This document shows positions 32,795 through 46,700 of a stretch of DNA of 64,000 nucleotides, piece by piece (position 1 is the stretch's first letter; every line of letters begins with the position of its first letter). The stretch covers positions 19,655,359 to 19,719,358 of the forward strand of contig JAJEKV010000019.1 in the NCBI GenBank assembly GCA_021234155.1. The letters are read 5' to 3'. The stretch is from Isoetes taiwanensis. Taxonomy: Eukaryota > Streptophyta > Lycopodiopsida > Isoetales > Isoetaceae. A program made the position numbers and the translations under genes. Under the pieces are notes generated by a model. That model saw only the letters and a program-made list of their open reading frames with translations, did not search any database and was not told the origin of the DNA.

Positions 32795-35700
32795 CTCACG
32801 TATATTCCAGAAAGCAATGGCCTGGGAGTTATCTTGGGCAACTGCACCATCAGAAAGTATCCCCTTCTCTAAAACATGCTCCAAAAAGGAGTCCAATTTC
32901 TCCCTGAAATGCACAGACTCAATTTTAATCTACACTATACGAAGCAAGCCTGGTACCATAACGTGCATGAAAAATGGCATATGGGCAGCTTGATGATACT
33001 TAATCAACTGACAGAATACTACAAATACATCTCCCAGTCCACTCCTGTAGAACAATTTAGGTTCACCCTGTTGCTTGAAACTGCAACGAACAGGCGCACA
33101 CAACCATTCACGAAGAATATGTTCCGCGTATCTTATATTGGAGGAGAGGGATTACCTGTCATGTACTTGGTTACTGCCTGCTGTTTCAATAAGAATGTAA
33201 AACTTCTCCTTTGAGGATGGTAGTGGATCACGGGTGCCTTCCAAATGCGTTAATACCTGCATGCCCTCTTCCTTTTATTGGTGCTATAAAACCAGATGGT
33301 CCAATCTATTCCCAGTGAATCTAAGGAGCAAAATAATCTATGATCAGAGTTGCAATTGACACTTTAAATTTGAAGTTCTAGTTGTCCAGATTTTGATTTC
33401 TTACGATGTTCTTCCTACACCGGCTTTCACGATTTTCAAAGGAACATTATGATGAGGGTTCATTTTTCAATAAGGATCCTTGTGACTCTACAGTTCTACT
33501 TTACATATATAAACTTTTATCTCTACTGAGACCGAGAAAAGACATTGCTCCACCAAAACCAAGTAGATAAGTTGTTATTAACCTCTAGTAATGCTGGCCA
33601 TAAGATCAACTTCTATGTTCGTGACCCTTTATGGATGTCTGCTAATGATACAGTCTTTCCACGTTCATCGCCTGATGCTAATAAACCCGTCTCAACATTT
33701 GGAAGGGAGCTCATCCAGTTGTGTGAAGTCTTTGAGATGGTACTTTGTAATGGCTTAGAGCAATGGCCACACTCTAAAGGTATTACATGCAGACAGGATA
33801 GGCAGGGTGGTGGTACTAGTGTTGTTGATTATGTCATTTCCCAAGTGCAAGCCTTGGATCTCATTTCAGATTTTCGAATTGGCACAAGGCATAGAGATGA
33901 GGAGATAAAATCTGATCACTATCCACTTTATTTGTCATTAAAGTGGCAGCTTCCACCTCTTCAACCCATTGCTATCCAGGCTCTGTCCCCTCGCATTCGC
34001 TTGACTTATTCTAGATCTTTTGAATATGAACAGACATTAGCTCCTGCGCTTGCAGGTATTTTGGATTACCCAACTCTTCAAGAGCGTAATGCAGCATTTG
34101 CTGATACTTTGCTTACCTGCTCGCTCTTGCTTTGGTACACGCGCTTAAGGTGTTGTTTTCATCGGTAGGAAATCCTTTCCTAGAAATGCCTGGTTTGATG
34201 AAGACTGCAAGCAGCTTAAAACAATTGCGAATGATAGTTGAGCCAGATACGCGACATAATGCCATTCATAATTATAAGTCTGTTTTGAAACGCAAGAAGG
34301 CACGCTTTGTTGCTTTGAGCACCGTAAGCAAATGTTTGAATTATCGCTTCGTTGAACCTCCTGACCTTCCGGCGCAAAATATTATATCGACCACCTCCTA
34401 CCCTTGGACATATTTCTATGCAAAGAATGGGATGAGCGATTGGTCCACTTATATGATCATCCTGGGGTCCTTAATTCTGTGCCTCCTTTGGTAGGTGATA
34501 TTCTTCAATTCACAGAGGAGGAAGTCAAAGAAGGATTGCGGCATCTATCTAATGGCAAGTCTCCTGATCTTCAAGGTTTGCAAGCAGAATTGCTTAAATG
34601 GGGGGGTCCGCTATTGCTTCCAATCATCACTACTCTTTTAAATCAAGCTTTGCAAGAAGGCTTGCCAGAAACTTGGGGTCGATGAAGGTCGTACCAATTT
34701 ACAAAGCGGTGATAAGCATGACCCTTCTAATTATCGCATGATCATGGTAAGTTCCATATTTTCAAAGCTCTTAGCCAGTCTTCTTGAGAAGCGCTTGACA
34801 TCATGGGCGTAACATACTTGGTGTATGCGTCTTTGTAGGGCGGGCGTGCTTTTAGTCCATGCCATTCTACAATAGACCATATTTTCACATTGCGCATGCT
34901 TATTGAACATAGTCGAAGTTTGAAACAAGACCTCTATATATGCTTTGTAGATTTTACTTCTGCTTTTGATACAGTACCACGCGAGCTTCTTTGGCAGCGC
35001 TTGCAGGCACTTGGGGTTCCACAAGATCTTCAAAATGCAGTTTATCGGCTCTATGAAAGGGTTTTTGCTAAATTTCCAAAGATCGTACTCAAATCACTAG
35101 CAATATTGGAGTTCGGCGGGGTTGCCCTTTATCTCCTACACTTTTTGGCTTGTACATTGATCAATTGGAAGAATGGCTTGATAATCATGGCGGAGGGTCC
35201 ACATTTGGCACACTATATCATTAGGCAACTTATGTATCTTGATGATGTTTCACTTACGCACATACACACGCTAGTATGCGGCAACATTTTACATGCTCTG
35301 CCACGGTTTACGTGAGAACACAGTCTGCGTGTTAATCTGCAAAAGACTAAGCTTTTGGTAGTTCAATCTTCTCGTCACAATGTTCCCCTATGCACTATGA
35401 TAGCCGCTTGTTGAAGTTGTAGATAGCTACAAGTATCTTGGTGTAGAATTACGTAAGAACACACTCGGGAACAAGTATTACCAAGCCGGTGGTCACTTTG
35501 GATGGAGCACTCTATGCAATGCAAAACAATTGTTTTCAAGCAGAAATTCATGATTGGCCACGGAAAGCCCACTTGTTTCGGGGCTTTGGTAGAGCCTGCT
35601 TTTCTTGTATGGTTCTCAAGTGTGGGGGCCGCCATTAGTGCTAGTGCTTGGGAGAGCTTGGAGGCGGGTGCAAAAGTCCTTTCTCACTTACAGCCTTGGA

Positions 35701-36811
35701 GTTAAAAGAACGGTGCCCTATGCTATTCTTTTTACAAGAGAGCAGTTTTTGGCCTCTTCAACATTCTCGCCATGAAGCGCCATCTCCACTATATCCGCAA
35801 GGTGCACCACATGGACGATGTTAGGTATCCCGTTCTTGCACTTGCCATGGCTGAATCTCCTCGGCGTTTGAAACGATGTTGGAAAGAGCATTGCACTACA
35901 TGGTTTGCATCGCTATTGGGGCAAACAGCGAATCGCCTGATGCTTGCCGATTCGATCCCGAAGCTTTTGCAACAATATCTTAATGGTCGTTTTTCTCAAA
36001 AGATATGGGGCGCAGCTTACTTTGGCCCAAGTGAAAACGGTCATTATCATGCACACATAAATCCCACTTTGGCACCAGGGGCCCCAAGCTTATTTGCTTG
36101 CTTCATTGTCCAGAACAAGCTTGTAGCTATTGCATCAATTCGCCGCGGGGTCCCACAGTGCTACTGGATTGAGACAGGTAGATGGGAGCGGCCGCAATTG
36201 CCGCTGGAAGCGAGACTATGTGCCTGTTGCCCGATTCATGAGTTATTGAAGATGAAAGCCATACTCTTCTGAGTTGCCCTGCTTTTGAGATAGTCCGGAA
36301 TCATTTTTCGACCTTAGCATTCCATTCCACGCTTCCACAACTTCTCAGCGCACCATCTGTGCATGACTTGGCATTATACATACTTGAGGTTCTAGATAAA
36401 CGTCTGCAATTACTGAGCCCTCAGTAGTCATTATCTAAGCTTGTCTAGTATCATCATTACTGCAAAGGTTTTTCCCTTGAAAACCTTTCGAGGCAGGGGT
36501 TTTTTAATCCTAGTAGTAATGATTGTACTAGCCCATTGTATGGGTCCCATGACCTATTGGTCTTCGTGGACGTTAAAAAAACTATTCTATTCTATTCTAC
36601 CATACTATATGCTAGATGTCACCACTCCTTGGGTACCTATCTATATCACCTGGTCATGGAATGTGATGACTTATTAACAAATGCACGGGATACATTTTTC
36701 CACTGGCAAATTTAATCTAAAGCTTTTTACCATATCTAGTGCAGCTCGATCAAGAAACTCAAATGCAGACAATATTTCACCAAATTGTTTCCTTGCTTCC
36801 ACCAAGAGTAC
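32795..36811 (-). pseudogene. Captured fragment of a D-2-hydroxyglutarate dehydrogenase gene (three exons)
   Basis: Minus-strand exons 36811-36731 (81 nt), 33256-33156 (101 nt) and 32903-32795 (109 nt) each have AG/GT borders and join in frame. Residues read FGEILSAFEFLDRAALDM, then VLTHLEGTRDPLPSSK and FYILIETAGSN, then LEKGILSDGAVAQD and AIAFWNIRE. These match the C-terminal half of the FAD-dependent mitochondrial D-2-hydroxyglutarate dehydrogenase (AFEFLD, HLEG.RDP, SDG..AQD, FW.IRE). About 97 residues are present; neither the N-terminal FAD domain nor the following exon is found. It lies wholly within the CACTA ends, so it is a transduplicated fragment. The first intron is swollen by the non-LTR insertion. 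Confidence 0.8.
33540..36605 (+). mobile_element. 5'-truncated non-LTR retrotransposon inside the captured gene intron
   Basis: Pieces in order: the end of the endonuclease (GRELIQLCEVFEMVLCNG, GGTSVVDYVIS, KSDHYPLYLSLKW; 33545-33960), RT leading segments (FTEEEVKEGLRHLSNGKSPD, 34510; ALQEGLPETWG), FVDFTSAFDTVPRELLW (34945), LMYLDDVSL (35229; YADD box altered to YLDD) and a zinc-knuckle region (36180-36270). The 3' end has hairpin GACC-TATT-GGTC (36551-36562), GACGTTAA and (TTCTA)n to about 36600. Many frameshifts. It is much less GC-rich than the related copy at 3.2-8.5 kb. Its 594-bp 3' end is close to the fragment at 1373-1966. Confidence 0.85.
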
Positions 36812-38629
36812 CTGTAAACCAGAAACAAATTCACCAGAGCATTAATAAGAGAACCAAGAACCTGCACATTGATTCTGTGCCTGCAGGATAAGCCATAGCC
36901 AAGCTCTGCTAAGCCGAATCTAGAAAAGGAAATATGCTATACATGTTAAAAGCTGGAGCCAAGTATCTGCAAGAAAATTTCTGATATCTTCATATCTCAC
37001 CATATCTTTTACCTGCAAGCACAAGAATCAGCAAAAAAGTGCAGTTTTGCCATAGCCGACATAGTTTTGCCATAGTCAGCATTCTGTTGTCCAACCTGTA
37101 GAAAAGCCACCATGCCTGTTGTCGAATCCATCCGCTATAGCCTGTTTGCCGCACATACTTAGCCGACCTGCAGAAAAGAATGAAAAGGAGAAGAGTGCAG
37201 CAGCAGCCAGTAAAAGATGCAAGGGTTATTGCCGGATTTACTAAGGAAAGGAAGGAGAATGAAGAACATAAATTTTGCTTCTGCCATAACCGCTTGTTTG
37301 CTTTCTGTTTGCCGCCCACGATCTGCAAGAGATGGGAAGGGAGGAGAAAAGAAGAGTAAAAGGAAGATCTATCCGCCGTTACTGACCACCATATCCGCCA
37401 TTCTGTCAAAAGCCATACCTATCAAGAAGCTGCCGCCATCACCTGTTTGTTGCCGCTCCACGATCAACAAAAATTTTCTTTCCCTCTTTTCTTATCATAT
37501 TTATATTTACACAAGTTTATTATTATTTAGGGCCTACACATTCCCCTAGAATTTCAAAGATTATCCCAAGGTTCGCATATATTTTCGAAGACTCTATGTA
37601 TATTCTCCTAGATTCTCTTAGATTATATGAAAAATCCTTAAGATTCTCTAGGATTCCATTAAGATGTGTATATTCTTCTACATTCCTTTAGATTCTATGG
37701 TCAAGATCTCACTTTCAAGATTCCACGCTGCAAATTCAGTTGACCGATTTATGTGCACCACACATCAAAGTGTGTTTATCTCTACACAAGTAGGTATCCA
37801 TGAAGTTGACTATATGAAAAGCATGCACTATAAATGATATAAATATCTTTAGCCCCCTTTTTGTTAAAATTCCATGAAGATCTAAATTGTGCCGATAAAA
37901 ATAGCTGGTAGAAATAATAAGATTCTTAAGTACAGGATCGAGATCAATTGGCAATCAAGTTCGCATGTTTTGATTTAGAATTCATTCGAAATTATGTTGT
38001 GGGTGCTGCAGTTTTAGTTGCCCTGGCCATCACCTTAGTCTCATTATGTCGCTTATGTGCAAATAATTGACCAAGGAATAGATCTGATACTGGTTTGTCA
38101 GACCCATCTAAGCATTTTTGAGGAATTATTTTCTGTCAGGCTTTCTCGATGTTGGCAGAATAGGCTAATTAAACATCTGGTATAGTTAGTTGCCCTGGTA
38201 TAGTTAATTGGGCAACGGGACCAGAGCGCCCTACAATGTTGGGTGGTAAAGGGGTAGATTTTTCCCCTTTGAAAAGTAAACCATCCAACCAAAATAGCTT
38301 TGGCCATGTTAAGGAATAAACATTGCATCTGTGCTTTACAAATGCTGATCCTCTGCCCTTTTCCACCAAGTGGAATGTTCTTTTTTGCTAGTTTGTTTTT
38401 TGTAAACCTTCGAATTTTTACAATAGAGGTCAACCAAATCTCTTGCTGAAGTTGGAAAATGCTTTATTATCATTGTGCTTCATTCCTCAGAATATATTCA
38501 TACTTCTTCAACAAATATTTAGCTGTAGCATTGTTTGTAAGGTAGCCATTTATCAGTGCGTAGGCACAGCCCAGATTTTGATGACTCGTACTTCAACGAT
38601 AGAATGGGATGGCAAATGGACGAGAGCGA

Positions 38630-38845
38630 AATCAAGCTGTTGGAAATTGCAGACAAAGAACATTCACAAAAGCAGAAACTCAACAATCCGAACAAAGTGT
38701 GAATATATCAAAAGAAAGTGATACCCATCACCTTCGCACCAATTGGGTTAAAAATGCCATGCAAAAATTAAACATGGACGCTATCCAGCTGTTGGGAATT
38801 GCAGACAGAGAACATTCACAAAAGCAAAAACTCAACAATCCAAGC
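38630..38845 (+). repeat. Direct repeat, ~60 bp, 154 bp apart
   Basis: AGCTGTTGG.AATTGCAGACA.AGAACATTCACAAAAGCA.AAACTCAACAATCC occurs at about 38636 and 38790. Both copies read (L/G)IAD(K/R)EHSQKQKLNNP in the plus frame before a stop, possibly a duplicated exon end. Family unknown. Confidence 0.6.
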
Positions 38846-39777
38846 ATCTAATCTGCATAAGGTTCTTAGACAACATACTGATTTTTAAAAAAGAAAGCTC
38901 ATGACAAGCAAACCACACAAAAGTGAAGAGACTTTCAAATCAGACCCATTTACCAAAAATTTAGCAGTACACATGGTCAGTTTAGAACCTGAAAGAGATC
39001 AGGGTCCAAACTGCTTAGATTATAGTGAATTGAAGAGTCTGCCATGATTCTTCCGTATTCTTGCCATATAGAGAAGACTAGCAGCTCAGAGCATATAAGC
39101 ATCTCGAAAATTCCATCAAACGCTCCACATCCCCATCACTACAGACTATAGAATGACTTGGTCCATCAAGGCACGGCAAATGCTACTCTTGCAATTACCG
39201 TCCATTTTAAATAAACCGCATGAACCAAGGTAGCGAGACCCGGATGAAAGGAAAATCCGAGAATTTGCTCTTCTTTGCCAAGTCATAGAGGACCCAGAAT
39301 CAATCTTGCACAAATCAAGAACTACTTATCATATCAAGAAGCTGCATTTCTTACCGGATTTGGACATTTTGAGGGATTTAGAGCCGACCGGATTCAAGAA
39401 ACGTAATAAAATTTTTATACAAATCAATATTTAAAACCAAAAGCCCCTAAGAAAGAATCGAATCACAAAACTACTCGAGAATCACATCAATTAGCTTTGC
39501 ATTTCACGGCGAATATAGAGCAAAAGCAAGCCGCATACCTCAAAATCGGAGAGTCTCATAAGCCAAAGGCGTCTAGAATCGAAATCATCCCGTCGTGAAA
39601 CCTATATAACAATCTTTTTTGTTGGTGTTACGACTCCCTCCAAGTGATATTAATAGAGTCAAGCGAACATTGCATTAGCGGTTTCGTTGCAAACATGCTT
39701 TGAAGCAAAGCGTATTGCCACCAAGACAGAATTTGAGCCCTTGGAAGAGGATCCGCAAAACTTGATAGAGCAAAGGC

Positions 39778-39917
39778 GGCCAAGCATCGGTAGAAGAAGA
39801 AAAGGCCTTGAAGAAATGACATGTCTCGATCCTTCTTCAAGAGAAATGGCCAAGCATCAGTGCAGAATAAAAAGTGGTCTTGAAAGAAATGACATACCTT
39901 GGCTTGATCCTTCTTCA
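39778..39917. repeat. 70-bp tandem repeat, two copies
   Basis: Units starting GGCCAAGCATC at 39778 and 39848 share GAAATGACAT and GATCCTTCTTCAA.AGAAAT. Confidence 0.65.
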
Positions 39918-41563
39918 ACAGAAATGCGCTTCCGTTAAAGCTCAAATAGAAGGACAACTTCAAAAAAACACTGTGAAAGTGAACTGAACGGCCCAATCGC
40001 TGCCGAAATAGCAAAGGATAAAATCGAATTAGGTTACTACCATGGCTTAAGGCAGGAGCCTTCTTGAAGATCTGACAGAAACTCATTTGCGAAAAACCGA
40101 GGAATCAAAGGCCTTTTTCGATTCTGAGCAGAGCAATGCTGATTGTAATAGCATTTTAAGCATCTCTGCTACACCTTGGAAGAATTTCGAAATGCTCTGT
40201 TGCATGCAAATTACCTTTCTGCATTGTTGAAATGCTTGAATATGCAGAAAAACAAACAACGTTAGAGCAGCAATACAACAGAAAGAACCCGGCAAATAGC
40301 ACTTCAAAGCTTCAGCATCTCCACGGCGCCAATATAGCAGCTCCAACATTGCTAAGAAATCAAGAATGGTGAAAAATGAAAGGGCAGCCGGAGCAATGCC
40401 ACGTGATAGAGACATTTAAATATGTCACCTTAGGCTTTTAGGATAAAATTAAAAAACAACACGAGGTGGTGCCACCTCATCAGGTTGCCATTAATTTCAA
40501 TGGCTTTTAAATCATTAATATAACCTGCCACTTGTACACCTGAGTACCACCGCATCTTATAGCACCGAGATCCCCATAACCTTAGACATATTTAAGCGCT
40601 GCGCTGAGATTGCACCTTCCCTCTGATCCAACGGTTTAAAGATGGGGGGCATGCCCCCATGCATGCCCATACATGCCTATACACTTAAATGTGCGGCCAA
40701 GATTCAACCTCTCGGATTTGACGGCCTAGATGAAGACCAGCGACTCCCTTTTGTCTTTCTCGTCTACGCGCCTTTTTGCCACACACTTTGATTTTCCATG
40801 CCACGATTCGTTCCATATGCCTTTTTTATAACCACTAATTTTCTCACACTTATTTTTTTAGCCTTATGTTATTTTTGTATCTTTTTTCTCCTTTTTTTTT
40901 TCCACCACTTATCACGTTGCCGCTTTACCACTTGTTATTTTTCACCTACTTGTTATGCCTTGCCATACCTTGCATATATTATTGCCATTTTTTGCACCTT
41001 CACATATCTTATCTTGCCACTTCTTTACTGTGAAAAAAATTATCATTTGCCTTATTGCACACCTTGTTGGACACTTTGGCTAGCAACGTGACACCTTTTT
41101 GTTTGTGCGACTCTATCTCACCATCCCCCAATATCTTTATGACATAGCCCATTTGCATTTTTAAGCCCTACCCCAAGGCCAAATACTATCATCATTTTTT
41201 CAAAATCTTTTATATGGCACAAGTTACATTTTGGTGTTGGAGTACACCAAAGTTCCTCAAAGTTCAGTTAAGATACTAGATGAAATTTTGAATAATCATT
41301 TGTTATAAGTCTTAAAAAAAAGTTGGCACAACTTAGCTTAAATATTGTTCAAAAGTTGTTGCAAAAACCTACTTAACATGCGATAGAAAGTTGACAAAAG
41401 GAGGTCATTGCTTTGACAAAAGATTTGACACTATGCAGTAGACACAATGTTGACACAACACAAGCACTTTGTGTCAAGATAGTAGTATGCGACATAAATT
41501 TGTCACTACACATAGGACTTGTCACAAGGGTTGACACTATACCCCCATCCTCTTGTAGTGATA

Positions 41564-43720
41564 GTGCAGGTTGTAAAGTCATTTTATTCAGACGAAACAC
41601 TACAAGCAAATGTAGAATGGTTAATGTAAAGGAAGTTGGACACTTCAACAAGCCAATTAGTTTAGCTGAGCTTAAGAATGATGAATCTATCAAAGATTTT
41701 GTGCGATTTAAGCAGCCATGATTATTTGTTATGCAAGTAAGCAAAGAGATTTGGGACATTATCTGTGAAAGAGCAGGCAATGAGGGTTTGAAAGAAATGG
41801 AAGATGCAGGAAGAAAGAGAAAATGTTCCCGAATGCAATACATTTTGTTGTCTTCGATACAAAAACTTAGTGCATCATCAAAGTGAAGGCATCCTATAAG
41901 AGCAAATTCTCAACTAGACATGCATAGTCATGTCTTAGCGAACAATCTGCCACTTATAAATGCAATTTTGTATGCTAGATCACTTTTTTTTGAAAAATAG
42001 AGAGTGGAAGCCAGTGTGAATCGTAAATTATGCCTTGCACATCAACATGATTGAAGGATTTCAACAAGCTAACAAAGTCAAACACTTGGTCAGTAAACAT
42101 TACAATCAAATGCATCTTGAAATAACAAGCTCAGTATGGTCGCGATCGCGAAGGCATCGACGCAAGCGTATTTTCCAAGGGATTGATTGTCTCTAGAAAT
42201 GTTCTAACACAGCCCGAGCATAAACTACAGGCAGATTTCTTGTATACAAGAATGGCAATCTACTTGCCATCCCTGGGGTGTCAACAGGGCTCCCCGCTGG
42301 GATGTCAAGTAGGATATGGTCGCCTTCCTTCGCGCATATACCCGTCATCGCTCACCCTCCTCCTTTTGAGCATATGTTGCTGGCCGTTAAAATAAAAAAT
42401 CAATGGCTAAGATTTGATGTTATGATAACAGGGCCCATCCACCACGGTTTATGGGCTTTCACATCTCTGTTTGGCACATGGACACGTGCATTTGAAAGCT
42501 ATTTAAAAGGTCTCATGGACACGTGCATTTGAAAGCTATTTAAAGGGCTTTCTAAAGATGTAGACATCTCCCACGTTTACCTCTTAAATCTCTTGAAAAT
42601 CTTCAAAGAAGTGGATGGAAACCCCCTTTGCGCTAAGAAGGGGACCTGCCTCACGAAGGGGGCCATTAGACCCCCTCCTCTTCCGCCTACTCTAACTTTT
42701 TGTAGATATGTCAGAATCAGGCGACTTTTTTTTTCTTGGAAACGCAAACACATTATCCAATTCTTAACCAATTTTGACTTTGACCATGCCTCCATTTTGT
42801 AGTTTGCCTCTTAAGTGCACAAAAGATGGCGACCATACCCTAGATTGCCATTCTTGTAACTGAAAAAACTTAGGAAGCATTCTGCCCGGAGTGAAAACAA
42901 TTGGAATGCTGGGTAAATGATCCGGAATGATAGGTAAATGCTTCAGAATGCTGGTAAATATGCCGGAATGCAGGGTAAAATGCTGCAGTAGAAGCTTGAA
43001 GCCGCTGGAGTAGAAGCTCATCGCAGCAAACTTTTTTCTGTTAAATTTCTTGATTTGAAACAGTGCCACGTGGCACGACGCTAGTGGTGGACGCGGCAAA
43101 ATGCCTCCTAAGTGTTTTTTACGGTGTTTGAAATGGTATTTAGAGATGTGGTTACAACTGTTTCCTTGCATACGATGACTCAAAATGCACAAAAGTTACT
43201 ATATGAGCTAGAAGACTTCACGAAGAATTGGATGCACTTGCGTACTCATCAATATTTTGCTGATTGCTTCTTTTTTTGGAGGACGTTTTGCTTGAGCCAC
43301 CGTGTGCATCGTCGTTTGTAAACAATTTCCAAAATGAATGATTTTATACATGGAACCCCAATGGTAAAGAATTTCCACTTTACATATAATTAGAGTTACA
43401 TTCGTGGTTTCCTTGAGCGTTGATAGAGCACATAACCAAGAAACGCTGACATGAAAAATGTCCATAAGACCTGATAAGCAAAATGAAAATTTAAATTAAT
43501 ACAAAAACTTGTTCAATAGTAAGAACCATAGATATACCGATATACCGTATTGATAAGTTGCCATTTCTCGAGTCGTTTCAGTCGGGCTTCAAAACTTTCT
43601 AAAATGAGTTCTATTGAGATAGTTGGACTTGCCAGTACTTCTGATCCAACACTACCACACTGCTTTCAACAAAGAAGATATACCTGATCAGGCACCAATA
43701 TAAAGGTATCTTGTAAAGAA
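41564..43720. other. Intergenic region between CACTA element and the kinase/CYTH gene
   Basis: No supported gene. Holds a 37-bp tandem duplication (42477-42513, 42514-42550; CATGGACACGTGCATTTG...) and a ~21-bp degenerate array (GAATG.TGGGTAAATG, about 42901-42985, four units). Confidence 0.45.
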
Positions 43721-43732
43721 AGGGACGTCTTG

Positions 43733-46700
43733 TTACATAACCACCTGACTTTGGACAAAGTCAACAAGTTCTTGTAGCCTTGCAGATTGTTTGTCTCCAT
43801 TTACATTGTCATCAGCCATCTGACCAATGATGTCAATATATGGCTGTTTCACCATACAATGTAATTAAGCAAGCAAGTATCCTGCGAACAAATTTGAAAT
43901 AGCAGAGGTTGTTCGCAAGATGTACCATGGTTGTATAGGTTCCTTCTAATTTAAGAGCTTGACCAGCAGTCGCCACTGCTTCTTTGTTGGACCCCTTGAT
44001 TTGAATATAGGGACTAGAGATGTTCTTCAGATGATCCACCTCTATAAGGAGCTGCCAAACAAGAGTTCATAAATTTTGACTACTCATTTGCACAACTGCA
44101 TTATCAACATTGCATCATGGTAGAAAAGAAACCTTATCATCCTGATAAATTGTAGCAGTAGCCTCAATATAAGCAACAGCTTGATAACTGTGAAGTTAAA
44201 TATCACCCTAAGAAACTGATAGCTGAGGTGACAATTATGAATGGCGAAAACAAAACTGACAGCTAAAGATAAAAATAGCACACCCTACATCTAAAGGTCC
44301 CTCGAGAAATCTTGAATTAGATATTGCATATTCTGAATAAGTGCACATACCCAAGTGTTAGAAGACCAGCAACAGTCCTGACACTTATGTCAAAGTCTAC
44401 CTTTGGCTGTATGATAAAGTTGCCTTCACGTATTGGCTGCACTACAATTGCTAGTTCTCAAAAGTCGGGGAGAAACATAAAGAAAAAAAGAAGGGAATAG
44501 TAAAGTGCAAGTTATCAGCTATAAATATGCCCAAATTTGAAGGATTACCTCTCTTATTAGCAATGCAAAACGGCCTTCGCAGCTCCGGACTCGAATACAA
44601 TTGCTTTCTGATATGCCATTATTTGAAGAAAGAACCGGAAGATGAAAGTAGATATCAATGAAGTTTTGAACTGTCCTCGACATTTTGTCAGAATCCAACA
44701 CCAGTTTAATTTCCTCAAATGTTACCTGAGATAACAAGGAGAAAACCTGCAGTTACTTATTGTTCTGCTTGTCAAAAGCAGGAAAACAAGGTGCTATCTA
44801 GGAAGAAGGAAAACGAAAAATGAAAAAACAAGCAAAGGGGGTTGTTCATGTAACAGTCCTACTTCTTTGCTGCTCTTCAGCACAAACATGGAACTTTCAG
44901 GTGAATGAACAGGATCAAAATTATTCAAGACCTTCAACTGAAACATGTCAATACAATAACCCATCAATATACAATTACATAGGCAGGGAAGAAATTTCAG
45001 CACAACAAGAAACACTTACATGGGCATGAACAAGGTGTGGTTCAATGCATTGCTCAAACATTGGAAAGACTGTGGACATTATTTCCCGGCGAGAGAGTGG
45101 CCTATCACATTGTTCAAGGTCACGTGTTACCCTTGCAACAAGATGTGAATGAACACCCCCAATCTGTTCAACGTCCGAACGGACCAAATAAGTTACAAAA
45201 TGGCACAACAAACGTTGGCGTAAAGCCTAAATTTCCTACTTGAGAAGCTTACAACTGCAATCCAAACATCAAGGAATGGACGTATCTCAGGATGCAAAGC
45301 ATAAACTCCTTCCACTATCACCTGTCAATATACGAAAATTTTTAGTATAATAAATGTGTCACTGATACAGACACACCAAGATATGGATGCTCACCACACC
45401 ACATTCCTCAGATATTTGTAGTTCTTTAGACCCACTTCTTATTGTTTTTCGAAAATCAAATAGGGGTATTGTAGTTGATCTCATTGCCTTTATATCTGCA
45501 ATATTCTGAAGAACAAGCAAGTATAGAAAATAAATGAAACTTCATAGCTAGCCCTACAAAAGGTACAAAAGCCAAACAAAGCTCCAAGAAATTTCAGAGT
45601 GCATAATTCACATGCATCAGAATCAGAGGTCTATACACAGCATCATATCGTAGGCAAACTTGTTATTTACATCTGCAATGTAGACAAGCAAATGACCTCC
45701 TAAAAATCACTTAGTGAATAGTACCTTTAACAAAAGTGGAAGATCTAAGGCATTGAAATCATCATACTTGAATTCCTTCAAGTCTTCAACTCTATAGTAA
45801 CTTTCCATGGATATTACTTCACAACCAATTATGTTTGCCATCTTGTGAGCCAAGCTTGTCTTGCCAGCGCCACTAGGTCCACCTGCAAATACAAAGAAAC
45901 AAAACAACTTTATAATGCCAATGTTTAAACCTTAGTGTCATAATCATACCAATTCCAACAACAATCGGCGGTCCCTTTGCATTTAGAAGTGTCTGCGCAA
46001 TGTCAAGTTGTCAGAAGATATCAACATAGATCAAAATGCACAACTAGTTACAAATACGGTTTACCTGAATAGCTTGAACAGCTAAAAGCAAGCCCCTGTC
46101 AAAATTGAATACATCACCAAGAGGAAGAAGCTTAAGAGTTTGCTTTGAGGAGCTGTCTCCAACATCTTGAGTGCCACCAGAAAGAAAGACTTCAGTTGAT
46201 GTAGAAAAATGTTCCCCTGCAATCCGTCAACACGTTGGCTTTACAATCACCGTGGTTTGATGTTTAACAATAGCAAACAATATGCTTATTACACCTTTCT
46301 CTGAACTTGGTGCGACTTGCCATGAGCCAGTGGATGGCTCTGCATCAGATTTTGTGGGAGACCTTGTCCAAACCTCTGATGTTACAGCCCCTCTGTCCGA
46401 AGTGACACGGACAGGACGAGGAGATATTACATTTTTGTCAGCACTCTGGAAAAGATTAAAAGCAGAAGAGCTCAATGATCTCAAGAACGTGGATGATGGC
46501 AAAGGAGGTGAATCTAGACGCAGTGGCCCTGGATGATAACAAAGAGTAAAATAACATATCAATCAGCCAAAGCTTAATCCTGGTGTGAACTTATTTGAGG
46601 TACTAGAACACAAAGAAAACAGGAAACAAAACCTAGCACCTTTTTTATCCAAGACCATTTCCATGTAGGACTTGGTTATCCAAGGCCCCCGAAGACCTAA

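Larger units (their letters stand above)
36990..41300. other. Remainder of CACTA interior without recognisable gene
   Basis: No TNP-type domains found. Contains the two direct repeats listed separately, a T/C-rich stretch (40800-41090), and only short unrelated open frames. Confidence 0.4.
31265..41560. mobile_element. CACTA (En/Spm-type) DNA transposon, 10.3 kb, TSD ATA
   Basis: The left end begins CACTACAAGAG at 31265. The right end is the inverse, finishing CTCTTGTAGTG at 41560, and both reach TATAGTGTC inside. The 3-bp target duplication ATA (31262-31264 and 41561-41563) is exact, as expected for this superfamily. Both subterminal regions (31300-31900, 41340-41560) are dense in short TTGTGNCA / TGTCAAN motifs in both orientations, the usual transposase-binding arrays. 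No recognisable TNP2-type transposase remains. Instead it carries exons of a host dehydrogenase gene, and a non-LTR element at about 33540-36605. Confidence 0.9.
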
